This document shows, in pieces, positions 19,696 through 28,201 of a DNA stretch of 64,000 bases. Location: positions 48,662 to 112,661 of the forward strand of contig CACJTS010000001.1 in assembly GCA_902596355.1 (NCBI GenBank). The letters are read 5' to 3'. The notes below the pieces were generated by a model. The model ran no database searches, had not been told where the DNA came from, and worked only from the letters and a program-made list of their open reading frames with translations. The stretch's first letter is position 1; each line of letters starts with the position of its first letter. This stretch comes from an uncultured Pelagibacteraceae bacterium. Lineage in GTDB: Bacteria; Pseudomonadota; Alphaproteobacteria; Pelagibacterales; Pelagibacteraceae. Made by a program: the position numbers and the translations under genes.

Positions 19696-20402
19696 TGGCA
19701 TATTTTGAAGGAATAGAAATGACAGGTGGTTATGGTAATGGTCCTGACATTATTAGTTCGTGTTCAGTAAATGTTAATAAAGGTGAAATAGTTTCTATTC
19801 TGGGGCCTAATGGTGCTGGTAAATCAACTGCTATGAAAGCAATGTTAGGTTTGCTCAATTTAAAATCTGGATCAGTAAAGATTGATGGCAAAGATATTTC
19901 TAAATTATCTCCTCAAGATAGAGTTAAACAAGGTATTTCTTTTGTCCCACAGACTAAAAATGTTTTTGCAGGAATGACCGTTGAAGAAAATTTAGAAATG
20001 GGTGCATTTCTTGTTGAGGATGAAATCAAAAATATAATTGAAGAAATTTATGAATTGTTTCCAATTTTAAGAGAGAAAAGAAATCAGATGGTTGGTGAAC
20101 TTTCTGGAGGTCAAAGACAACAAGTGGCTCTAGGTCGAGCTTTAATGATTAAACCTACAGTTTTAATGTTAGACGAGCCAACTGCAGGTGTATCACCAAT
20201 TGTTATGGACGAATTATTTGATCACATTGTAAAAGTAAAAAGAACAAACGTCGCTATCTTAATGGTAGAACAAAATGCAAAACAAGCCTTAAGCATATCT
20301 GATAGAGGCTATGTGCTAGTTACTGGGGAAAATCGTTATTCAGGAACTGGAAAAGAATTATTAGAAGATGCAAGAGTAAGAAGCTCTTTTTTGGGAGGGT
20401 AA
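19695..20402 (+). CDS. livF: Second Liv-type system: ABC ATPase, LivF family
   Basis: A 235-residue ATPase, the normal LivF length. Walker A is GPNGAGKST near 36, the signature LSGGQRQQVALG, Walker B LMLDEPTAGVSP, and MVEQNAKQAL carries the LivF-typical Gln. It starts within the stop of the preceding livG (TAATG) and is two bases from the permease gene. Confidence 0.92.
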   Translation: MAYFEGIEMTGGYGNGPDIISSCSVNVNKGEIVSILGPNGAGKSTAMKAMLGLLNLKSGSVKIDGKDISKLSPQDRVKQGISFVPQTKNVFAGMTVEENLEMGAFLVEDEIKNIIEEIYELFPILREKRNQMVGELSGGQRQQVALGRALMIKPTVLMLDEPTAGVSPIVMDELFDHIVKVKRTNVAILMVEQNAKQALSISDRGYVLVTGENRYSGTGKELLEDARVRSSFLGG

Positions 20403-20403
20403 T

Positions 20404-21414
20404 ATGGATTTTGTAAATGCAATAATCCTTTTATTAAATTATATTTTCATTCCTGCATTAACTTATGGTTCTCAGTTAGCACTGGGCGCAATATTTGTAA
20501 CACTTATTTATGGAATTCTACGATTTGCAAACTTCGCAACTGGTGACATGATGTCTTTTGGAACCATGGCAACGATTTTATTTACATGGTATTTTCAATC
20601 TTTAGGTGTTTCTTTAGGGGTTCTACCTACTGCTTTATTAGCTATCCCATTTGGAATTTTTTTCATGATTCTTTACATGCTTTTAATAGATAAATTTGTC
20701 TTCAAATATTATAGACATCAGAAAAGCCCTCCAGTTCAATTTGCAATGGTAAGTATAGGTGTAATGTTTGTAACTCAAGCTGTAGTGAGAATAATAATTG
20801 GACCTGCTGATAGAAGATTTTTTGATGGAGAAAAATTTATTATTAAGGCTCGAGAATTTAAAGAGATGACGGGTTTAAATGAAGGTCTTGCATTAAAATC
20901 AACCCAAGTAATAACTATTTTTGTAACAATAGTTTTAGTCTCTTTATTATTCTGGTTTTTAAATAGAACAAAAACTGGAAAAAGTATGAAAGCTTATTCT
21001 GATAATGAAGATCTTGCTTTATTATCAGGTATTGATCCAAAAAAAATAGTTTTAGTTACTTGGATAATTGCTGGAATTTTAGCTACAATAGGTGGAGCAT
21101 TGTATGGTTTAGATAAAAGTTTTAAACCATTTACTTATTTTAACAATATGCTTCCTATTTTTGCTGCTGCAATAGTTGGAGGAATTGGAAATCCATTTGG
21201 AGCCTTTCTAGGAGGATATGTAATTGCCTTTTCTGAAATTTTACTAACATACGCCTACAAGAAATTCTTTATGTATGTCTTACCAGCAAGTATGGAGCCA
21301 GAGGGTTTAGTTCAATTGCTTTCAACAGACTATAAATTTGCAGTTTCATTTTCAATCTTGGTGATTGTTTTGCTTTATAGGCCTTCAGGAATATTTAAAG
21401 GAAAAGTATTGTGA
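20404..21414 (+). CDS. livH: Second Liv-type system: ABC permease, LivH family
   Basis: A 336-residue polytopic protein, somewhat longer than usual LivH because of a loop with KFIIKAREFKEMTGLNEG near 155. Family motifs are YGILRFANFATGDMMSFG near 38, KSMKAYSDNEDLALLSGID near 196 and FAAAIVGGIGNPFGAFLGG near 257. It overlaps the next permease by four bases (GTGA). Confidence 0.9.
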   Translation: MDFVNAIILLLNYIFIPALTYGSQLALGAIFVTLIYGILRFANFATGDMMSFGTMATILFTWYFQSLGVSLGVLPTALLAIPFGIFFMILYMLLIDKFVFKYYRHQKSPPVQFAMVSIGVMFVTQAVVRIIIGPADRRFFDGEKFIIKAREFKEMTGLNEGLALKSTQVITIFVTIVLVSLLFWFLNRTKTGKSMKAYSDNEDLALLSGIDPKKIVLVTWIIAGILATIGGALYGLDKSFKPFTYFNNMLPIFAAAIVGGIGNPFGAFLGGYVIAFSEILLTYAYKKFFMYVLPASMEPEGLVQLLSTDYKFAVSFSILVIVLLYRPSGIFKGKVL

Positions 21415-22781
21415 GAAAAAATTTAAACGTCATTGCAGCATACAGTATCATGATGGTTTTAATTCTATTAGTTGGAATTTTTCAATCATGGAATATTGCA
21501 TTATCAATATTTAATCTTTGCTTAATTTCAGCAGTCATGACCATGGGTGCGAATATTCAATGGGGTTATGCTGGTTTAATTAATTTTGGAATTATGGGTT
21601 ATACAGCTTTAGGTGGTTTAGCTGCAGTATTGATATCTGTCGATCCTGTTCAAGAAGCCTGGAGGGCAGGTGGTTTTGATATTTTAATGGCCTTATGGCT
21701 CATAGTAGTAATGGTATTAGTTATAAGGTTTATTTTAAAAAGATTTGAAAAATCAAAAATCAGAACATACAGCATTGCTGCAATAATAATTTCAGGTATT
21801 TTGCTTATTAGATTTTCTGCAGAGCCAGGTATAGAAGCTATTGAAGCAGTTGATCCTGCTAAAACTGGTTTCCTAGGAGGATTTGGATTACCAATTGTAT
21901 TTTCTTGGATAGTAGGCGCTCTTTTTGCTGGTGGTTTAGCTTTTATAGTTGGAAAAGTTGCGCTCGGTCTTAGAGCAGACTATTTAGCTATTGCTACTCT
22001 TCTTATCTCTGAAATTGTTATTGCGATTATTAAACACGAAGATTGGCTCACAAGAGGGGTCAAAAACGTTATTGGACTAAAAAGACCCGCACCTTATGAA
22101 GTAGATCTTCAAACTACTGATTGGTTTATTAAATTAGTTGAAAAGTTTAATTCAGGAAAATTAAGTGTAATTGAGAATTTAGCTGATCGTCAAGCTGCTT
22201 TAAACCAACTTGTTATTGAAGGTTCATCAGTGTTTGTAAAACTGTGTTATTCAGGATTATTCTTAGTAGTAGTAATTATTCTTTTAATTTTAACTCAAAA
22301 AGCACTTTATTCTCCATGGGGAAGAATGATGAGGGCAATTAGAGATAATGAGGAAGCTGCAAATGCAATGGGTAAAAATGTTGTTAAACAACATTTACTA
22401 ATTTTTATTTTAGGCTCAGCAATTGTTGGAATTGCAGGCGCAATGCTTGTTACACAAGATGGACTATTTACTCCAGGAAGTTATAGACCTATGAGATATA
22501 CTTTTTTGATTTGGGTGATGGTAATTGTTGGAGGAAGTGGAAATAATTTCGGGGCAATTTTAGGAGGATTTGTTGTTTGGTTCTTATGGATTGAAGCTGC
22601 ACCAATATCATTATTTTTAATAAACTTTTTCACTGCGGGAATTCCTGAAACAAATGCACTTAAAGCTCATTTAATTGAAAGTGTTCCTTATTTCAGATTT
22701 TTACTGATGGGATTAGGATTGTTGTTTATAATGAGGTATCGACCTAAAGGTATACTTCCTGAAAAAATAGAAATAAAGTAA
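21411..22781 (+). CDS. livM: Second Liv-type system: ABC permease, LivM family (enlarged)
   Basis: A 456-residue membrane protein, about 100 residues longer than most LivM. The extra length lies in a loop between residues about 85 and 290, including an EPGIEAIEAVDPAKTGFLGG stretch and a segment around ADRQAALNQLVIEG. The conserved LivM motifs remain: NIQWGYAGLINFGIMGYTA, LGLRADYLAIATLLISEIV and MRAIRDNEEAANAMGKN. It starts with GTG overlapping the previous stop. The enlarged loop may interact with the binding protein, which is an inference. Confidence 0.88.
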   Translation: MRKNLNVIAAYSIMMVLILLVGIFQSWNIALSIFNLCLISAVMTMGANIQWGYAGLINFGIMGYTALGGLAAVLISVDPVQEAWRAGGFDILMALWLIVVMVLVIRFILKRFEKSKIRTYSIAAIIISGILLIRFSAEPGIEAIEAVDPAKTGFLGGFGLPIVFSWIVGALFAGGLAFIVGKVALGLRADYLAIATLLISEIVIAIIKHEDWLTRGVKNVIGLKRPAPYEVDLQTTDWFIKLVEKFNSGKLSVIENLADRQAALNQLVIEGSSVFVKLCYSGLFLVVVIILLILTQKALYSPWGRMMRAIRDNEEAANAMGKNVVKQHLLIFILGSAIVGIAGAMLVTQDGLFTPGSYRPMRYTFLIWVMVIVGGSGNNFGAILGGFVVWFLWIEAAPISLFLINFFTAGIPETNALKAHLIESVPYFRFLLMGLGLLFIMRYRPKGILPEKIEIK

Positions 22782-22786
22782 ACATA

Positions 22787-22858
22787 ATGAAATATATTAT
22801 ATTAGGTGCTGCTGCTGCTTGGGCTTTGTATATGGCCGATAAGTATTTATTCTTTTAA
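22787..22858 (+). CDS. 23-residue single-span membrane micro-protein
   Basis: A short open frame of 24 codons fills the gap between livM and the MFS gene exactly. It begins with ATG five bases after the livM stop. It ends with TAA overlapping the next ATG (TAATG), the same coupling used by real genes here. The product starts MKYIILGAAAAWALYM and is hydrophobic throughout, with a central Ala run and a charged Asp-Lys before an aromatic end (YLFF). It could be a small transporter-associated membrane peptide. Expression is not shown, so the call rests on coupling and composition. Confidence 0.5.
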   Translation: MKYIILGAAAAWALYMADKYLFF

Positions 22859-24027
22859 TGAATAAAAATCTTTCGTTACTTATATTAAGCCAGATTTTTG
22901 CTTTTACAGCTGCCCCAGTCACAGTTTTTTTAAGTGGTATAATTGGTTCAAAATTTAGTCCAATAAAATCTTTAGCTACTCTTCCAATGGCTTTGTCAGT
23001 TGTTGGAATTGCGTTATTCGCTTTTTTTGCTGCAAAGTTAATGAGTATAATTGGACGAAAATTAGGTTTTATTTTTGCATCAATAGGTACATGCTTTGCA
23101 TCTCTTTTAACTGCATACTCTATAATTATAGAAAGTTTTGTCTTATATAATTTAGGATGCTTTTTAATTGGTGGAGGAATAGCTTTCAGCCATCAATATC
23201 GTTTTGCAGCGGTCGAGGTTGTGGATAAGGATTATGCACCAAAAGCAATTTCTATCATTTTGTTAGCAGGAATAGGTTCGGCCTTTATCGGTCCAAACAT
23301 TGCAAACATTTCGAAAGGATTTATTTCAGATCATATTTATGCAGGCTCTTATCTTTCACTTGCCATTTTATCTATCTCATCAACAATATTTTTAATTTTT
23401 TATAAGGAACCAAAAACGATATCTAGTAATCAATATAATACTGGAAGAAGTTTTTTTGAGCTTATCTCTCAACCTAGATTTCTACAGGCACTTGTAGCTT
23501 CAGCTTTTGCCTATGCTGTAATGACTTTTTTAATGACAGCAACCCCTATAAGCATGCATCTGATGGAGAAAATAAGTTTATCCAAGACTGGATTTGTTAT
23601 TCAGCTTCATATAGCAGCTATGTTTTTACCTTCACTAGTTACAGGAAATTTAATTAAAAGGTTTGGTCATAGTAAAATTATGTATGTGGGAGTTTTATTG
23701 TTTTTGGTCACAATTATTACCAGTTTATTTGAACAGAATTATATTAACTATATGGTTGCACTTATTTTTCTGGGGCTGGGGTGGAACTTTTTATTCATTT
23801 CAGGAACAAGCTTACTTGTTTTGTGTTACAGAGAAGAGGAAAAATTTAGAGCTCAAGGGTATAATGATTTAATTGTTTATTCTATACAAGCATTAGCCAG
23901 TTTGTCTGCTGGAGTATTTCTTAGCTTAACTAGCTGGAAAACTATGAATTTAATATGTTTAATTTTTTTAATTATAATAGCTCTTTCTACCTTTAGAGCT
24001 GATCTAAAAAAAAACCCCAGTAATTAA
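22858..24027 (+). CDS. MFS transporter
   Basis: A 389-residue protein with about twelve hydrophobic segments. The loop-2/3 motif appears as AAKLMSIIGRKLGFIFAS, and the second half has a related NLIKRFGHSKIMYVG loop, both typical of the major facilitator superfamily. Its start codon overlaps the stop of the micro-ORF. A bidirectional terminator follows the stop. Substrate is unknown; position suggests a solute related to the second Liv-type system. Confidence 0.85.
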   Translation: MNKNLSLLILSQIFAFTAAPVTVFLSGIIGSKFSPIKSLATLPMALSVVGIALFAFFAAKLMSIIGRKLGFIFASIGTCFASLLTAYSIIIESFVLYNLGCFLIGGGIAFSHQYRFAAVEVVDKDYAPKAISIILLAGIGSAFIGPNIANISKGFISDHIYAGSYLSLAILSISSTIFLIFYKEPKTISSNQYNTGRSFFELISQPRFLQALVASAFAYAVMTFLMTATPISMHLMEKISLSKTGFVIQLHIAAMFLPSLVTGNLIKRFGHSKIMYVGVLLFLVTIITSLFEQNYINYMVALIFLGLGWNFLFISGTSLLVLCYREEEKFRAQGYNDLIVYSIQALASLSAGVFLSLTSWKTMNLICLIFLIIIALSTFRADLKKNPSN

Positions 24028-24043
24028 ATTACTGGGGTTTTTT
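24006..24043. terminator. Bidirectional intrinsic terminator between convergent genes
   Basis: CCCCAGTAAT at 24015-24024 pairs with ATTACTGGGG at 24028-24037 around a three-base loop. An A-run (24006-24014) lies on the left and a T-run (24038-24043) on the right. It therefore works on both strands, ending the MFS gene on plus and the binding-protein gene on minus. Confidence 0.92.
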
Positions 24044-24059
24044 GAATTAAGATAAAAAA

Positions 24060-25241
24060 TTATCTTTGTTTTTTAGTTTTGAATTTTCCGCCTTTAACTT
24101 CTTGCTCTAAGAAAGAACCTTCAGCTTCACCAACGTCAGTAAAAGTTACTCCAGTAGCACCTTCGTAATTAATCTTTTTACCTTTTGCTAGTAAATCTAA
24201 ACCTTTCTTAAGTTCACCTGGATAAATTTTAGTTCCAGGAGCGTTAGCAACATCCATTACATGTTTTGCAATAGATGCTCTGTCAGCAGAGTTACCTGCT
24301 TGCATTGCAAGAACGATTAAAGCAGCTGCATCGTAAGATTCACCTGTGTAAGGACCAGAAGCTTCTACACCTCCAGCTTTTGCAACATCAGCAAATATAC
24401 CTGCACCTTTACCAGTAGAACCTGGTAATGATCCAAATGATTTGCTTAAATCTTTTCCGAATGCATCAACTAAAGATTGACCAATCATACCATCTGATAA
24501 AATAAATCTATCAAAAGCACCAGAGTCTAAAGAAGCTTGAATAATTCCTTTTCCTCCTTGGTCAAGATAACCAATAACTGCTACAGCATCACCACCAGCA
24601 GAAGCAAGAGTTGCTACTTCAGATGAGTAATCTGCTTTTCCATCTTCGTGAGCAGTTACAGTTGTAACTTTAATACCATGAGCCTCAACTGCTGCTTTAT
24701 AAACATCAGCTAAACCTTTACCATAGTCATTGTTAGTATAAGTGATTGCAACACTTTTTACTTTTCTATCTTTAGTTATGTCAGCTAAAATTTGGCCACC
24801 TCTAGCATCTGATGGAGCAGTTCTAAAGAAATACCCTTTATCATCTAGAGTTGTTAATCCTGGAGAAGTAGCTGAAGGTGAAATCATTACTACACCATTT
24901 GGTACAGCAACGTTAGTTGCAATAGCACCAGTTACACCTGAACAGTCTGCTCCCATGATTGCAGCTACACCACCTGAAATTAAACCTTCAGCTGCAGCTG
25001 TTGCCGCTGCTGAGTCAACACAAGTTGAGTCTGCTCTTACTGGCTCAATTTTTTTTCCACCTAATAGTGAACCTGAATCAGAAGCTTCTTTAAATGCAAG
25101 CTCTGCAGATGCAGCCATAGCTGGAGTTAGAGATTCAATAGGACCAGTGAATCCTAAGATGATCCCCATTTTAATATCTGCCATTACCTTTGTTCCAAAA
25201 ATAGAAACAAACATAAATGCAGCGATAAATAGTTTTCTCAT
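24060..25241 (-). CDS. Second Liv-type system: substrate-binding protein
   Basis: A 393-residue periplasmic binding protein of the type I (LivJ/LivK) family, distinct from the one at 11351. I start it at the ATG at 25241, preceded by AGAGGAAG; a longer frame from 25265 is less likely. The signal peptide MRKLFIAAFMFVSIFGTKVMA is followed by IKMGIILGFTGPIESL. Further family motifs are ADSTCVDSAAATAAAEGLI and VAITYTNNDYGKGLADVY. It faces the livGFHM genes convergently and likely serves that transporter. The ligand is undetermined. Confidence 0.88.
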   Translation of the reverse strand: MRKLFIAAFMFVSIFGTKVMADIKMGIILGFTGPIESLTPAMAASAELAFKEASDSGSLLGGKKIEPVRADSTCVDSAAATAAAEGLISGGVAAIMGADCSGVTGAIATNVAVPNGVVMISPSATSPGLTTLDDKGYFFRTAPSDARGGQILADITKDRKVKSVAITYTNNDYGKGLADVYKAAVEAHGIKVTTVTAHEDGKADYSSEVATLASAGGDAVAVIGYLDQGGKGIIQASLDSGAFDRFILSDGMIGQSLVDAFGKDLSKSFGSLPGSTGKGAGIFADVAKAGGVEASGPYTGESYDAAALIVLAMQAGNSADRASIAKHVMDVANAPGTKIYPGELKKGLDLLAKGKKINYEGATGVTFTDVGEAEGSFLEQEVKGGKFKTKKQR

Positions 25242-25350
25242 TATCTTCCTCTTTATTGTTAACAATTTATAAAAGCCAATTTAAGTATGAATACAGTCAA
25301 TATTCAATGACAAATTTATCCTATTTTAGACAGTTAATTGGCGCTGATAA

Positions 25351-26832
25351 TTATCTGATTGAGAAAGGGTCTAGAGAAGGTTCGTCAGATGTATAGAACC
25401 ATGTTGTTTTTACTCTTGTATAGTCTTTAATTGACTCAATTCCTGCTTCTTTTCCATATCCACTATCCTTGATACCTCCAAATGGAGCTGAAGGAGAGAT
25501 TAATCTATAAGTATTAACGAAAGTTATACCTGCCCGGATAGCATTAGATACCCTCATTCCTCTTGCGAGATCACTAGTATAAACACCTGAAGAAAGACCA
25601 TATTGATTATCGTTCATTAATTCTATTACCTCTTTTTCAGTATCAAATTTCATCACGGATAAAACAGGTCCGAAAAGTTCATTTTCAGCAGCCGGTAAAT
25701 TATGATTTTCACACTCAATAATTGTTGGTGGGAAATAATAACCTTCATTTGAAAAAGGATGTCTTTTACCACCACATTTAATTTTTCCACCTTGTTCAAC
25801 AGTTAATTTAATATTTTTTTCTATTACTTCTAATTGTTTAAAGTTACTCAAGGGGCCCATTTCTGTATCAGAATCCATTGGAGCACCTATTTTAATTTTT
25901 TCCGCTCTTGATGCTAATCTATCTATAAATTCATTATAAATTCCTTTTTGTAAGTACAACCTTGAACCTGCTATACAGCTTTGACCACTTGCTCCAAATA
26001 TTCCAGCAGTTATTCCATTAATTGCATTTTCTTGTTTGGCATCATCAAAAACAGCTACAGGACTTTTTCCACCTAACTCTAAACTTACTTCAGATAAATT
26101 TACTGCAGAGTTTCTAATTATATGTCTTGCAGTTTCAGGACCTCCTGTAAAAGCTACTTTCTCAACTAGGTTGTGAGTAGTTAAAGCTTTACCGCATGGA
26201 TCACCAAAACCAGAAACTACATTTACAACACCTTTTGGTATTCCAGTTTCTTCAATCAACTTTGCAAACTCAAACATAGTTGCTGGCGCTAATTCAGAAC
26301 ATTTAATCACAACTGTATTACCCATAGCTAAAGCAGGAGCAACTTTTGTTGCAGTTAAAAACATTTGGGAATTCCAGGGAATGATAGCTGCAATAACACC
26401 TATTGGAATTCTTGTTGTGATCGCTTGAATATTTGGTTTATCTATTGGAAGAACTGTCCCCTCAACTTTATCAGCTAAACCTGCATAGTAATCATAATAT
26501 TCTGCAATGTATTTTGCTTGTTGATAAGTTTCTCTGTACAATTTTCCTGTATCAATTGTTTCAATCTTACCTAATAATTCAGAATTTTCTCTTAGCTTGT
26601 TTCCAATCGCTCTTAAATATTTTGCTCTATCTCTTGCAAGCATTTTTGGCCACTCACCTTCAAAAGCTTTTTGTGCAGCTTTTACAGCTCTATCAACATC
26701 ATTTGTGCTAGCTTCTGGAACTACAGCCCAAGGCTTGTTGTTTTCTGGATTTAAAGTTTCAAAAGTTTTTTTTGTATCAGAGTCCACCCACTGACCATCT
26801 ATAAACATTTGATATTTTTTTAACTCAGGCAT
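25351..26832 (-). CDS. NAD(P)-dependent aldehyde dehydrogenase
   Basis: A 493-residue ALDH-superfamily enzyme of normal length. The cofactor motif IPWNSQMFLTATKVAPALA is near 150, the general base is in LELGGKSP near 255, and the catalytic Cys286 lies in GASGQSCIAGSRL. It oxidises an aldehyde to the acid. It is the last gene of a minus-strand set with an alpha/beta hydrolase (eight-base overlap), a DUF1185 protein and a luciferase-like monooxygenase. It therefore probably acts on an aldehyde made by that set. Confidence 0.92.
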   Translation of the reverse strand: MPELKKYQMFIDGQWVDSDTKKTFETLNPENNKPWAVVPEASTNDVDRAVKAAQKAFEGEWPKMLARDRAKYLRAIGNKLRENSELLGKIETIDTGKLYRETYQQAKYIAEYYDYYAGLADKVEGTVLPIDKPNIQAITTRIPIGVIAAIIPWNSQMFLTATKVAPALAMGNTVVIKCSELAPATMFEFAKLIEETGIPKGVVNVVSGFGDPCGKALTTHNLVEKVAFTGGPETARHIIRNSAVNLSEVSLELGGKSPVAVFDDAKQENAINGITAGIFGASGQSCIAGSRLYLQKGIYNEFIDRLASRAEKIKIGAPMDSDTEMGPLSNFKQLEVIEKNIKLTVEQGGKIKCGGKRHPFSNEGYYFPPTIIECENHNLPAAENELFGPVLSVMKFDTEKEVIELMNDNQYGLSSGVYTSDLARGMRVSNAIRAGITFVNTYRLISPSAPFGGIKDSGYGKEAGIESIKDYTRVKTTWFYTSDEPSLDPFSIR

Positions 26833-27613
26833 TATTTATATGTTTCATTATTGCATTATTTACTTCGTCTGCATATTCAATAGTGCATAAATGTTTTCCA
26901 TTTTTAATTTCAACATATGTTGAATTTTGTATATCTTTATTTAAATTTTTTGACATATCAGGCGTAGATCCTGGATCATCTGATCCCGTTATTATTAAAG
27001 TATTTGTTTTTATATTTTTTATATTTTCAAGATTATCCTCATAGTTTGCAAATACTTCATAAGCTTTTATAAAATTTTCTTGATCAATTCCTTTCTTATT
27101 AAGAATTTTCATAAACTCATCATATAATTCAGGATTTTGATCAAGGTACTTATCTGAAAACCATCTCTTCATTGCCATTTGGGATATTGGCATATTTTTT
27201 TTTGCCAAATTCACTCTATCAATTACATTTTGTCTTTCTTTGGTTGTCCTTTTGTAAGTAGTGGAAATTAGAGTTAAGGAATTTAAATAATTTTCATGTT
27301 TTGAGGCAAATTCAATTGCAATCAAAGATCCAATGGAAAAGCCAATTAAGTTAAATTTCTCTATATTTAAATTATTTACCAAGCTTGATAATTGATCAGT
27401 AAAATTTTTCATTGATAAATTTGGCTCTTTAAAAGGTGTTTTTCCGTGCCCTAAAAGATCATAAGTTATAAATGAATTATTCTTGAAAAATTCAATTTGT
27501 GGTTTCCACATTTGTTGATTTAAACCAACACCATGAATAAAAATTATTGGTAAAGAATTTTTATTATTAAAATAATAATGATTTTGATTGTTATCAAAAT
27601 TGTAAGACATCAA
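26825..27613 (-). CDS. Alpha/beta-fold hydrolase
   Basis: A 262-residue hydrolase. The oxyanion-hole region HGVGLNQQMW is near 28, the nucleophile elbow GFSIGS near 95 places Ser as nucleophile, the acid is in ITGSDDPGSTPD near 212, and the catalytic His is in NGKHLCTIEYADEV near 243. Length and order resemble RutD and 3-oxoadipate enol-lactonase-type enzymes. It directly adjoins the DUF1185 gene upstream (no gap) and overlaps the aldehyde dehydrogenase gene. Substrate is unknown. Confidence 0.88.
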   Translation of the reverse strand: MMSYNFDNNQNHYYFNNKNSLPIIFIHGVGLNQQMWKPQIEFFKNNSFITYDLLGHGKTPFKEPNLSMKNFTDQLSSLVNNLNIEKFNLIGFSIGSLIAIEFASKHENYLNSLTLISTTYKRTTKERQNVIDRVNLAKKNMPISQMAMKRWFSDKYLDQNPELYDEFMKILNKKGIDQENFIKAYEVFANYEDNLENIKNIKTNTLIITGSDDPGSTPDMSKNLNKDIQNSTYVEIKNGKHLCTIEYADEVNNAIMKHINNA

Positions 27614-28198
27614 TTATTTGTCGATGCCCATCTCTTTCATGTCTTGATATCTATCACCTGTTCTAGCGTGAGCTCGTCCAGTTGGAGCCCCTCCAATAGC
27701 AACAACTATTTCATCTTCATTAGGGGCATCATGAATTGTAAATTCATGAGTAAGATAAAAAGGTCTTAATCCAGCATCAGTTTTGTGCATCATTGGAATT
27801 GAAATTTTTGCACCTGCAGGACCTCTGGTATTTGTAAAACTTAAATAGGAAGTTCCATCAACAGCATCTCTAAATTTATTTCCAAATCTTAAAGTATGAA
27901 TAAATGCAGAAGCGTGTTCTATCTCACCATTTAATCCAACCATAGCAGCTTTTCCATAAGCTAAAATTTTTTCACCCGATCCAATTTCTTTTGTTAACTC
28001 TGGAACCAAAAGATCTCCTAATTGAGGCGCAAGATCTAATATTTCTGGTTTTAAATCTTCTACAAAACCTTTTCCGGCCCAAGGATTTTCTATAACAGCT
28101 GCAACCGAAACTAACAGAACAGGTTCTTTAGCTTTTTTTCCACCTTCAATAAAAGTTTTATCAACAAATTTTGCAAATTTTCTAAGTTTTAAATCCAT
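27614..28198 (-). CDS. DUF1185 (PF06684) amino acid synthesis family protein
   Basis: A 194-residue protein recognised as the DUF1185 family by VSVAAVIENPWAGKGFVEDL near 30, GKAAMVGLNGEIEHASAFIH near 83 and the C-terminal GGAPTGRAHARTGDRYQDM. I recall that published family structures show a variant chorismate-mutase-like fold; biochemical function is unestablished. It starts three bases after the flavin monooxygenase gene and is followed without gap by a hydrolase gene. A role as a ring-handling or intermediate-binding partner is inferred from this context. Confidence 0.85.
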   Translation of the reverse strand: MDLKLRKFAKFVDKTFIEGGKKAKEPVLLVSVAAVIENPWAGKGFVEDLKPEILDLAPQLGDLLVPELTKEIGSGEKILAYGKAAMVGLNGEIEHASAFIHTLRFGNKFRDAVDGTSYLSFTNTRGPAGAKISIPMMHKTDAGLRPFYLTHEFTIHDAPNEDEIVVAIGGAPTGRAHARTGDRYQDMKEMGIDK

Positions 28199-28201
28199 TT
28201 A

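Noticed and set aside
24742..25272. A 176-codon plus-strand open frame opposite the second binding-protein gene
   Set aside because: It is antisense to a clear signal-peptide-bearing binding protein, has no family motif, and its length follows from the biased codon use of the real gene.
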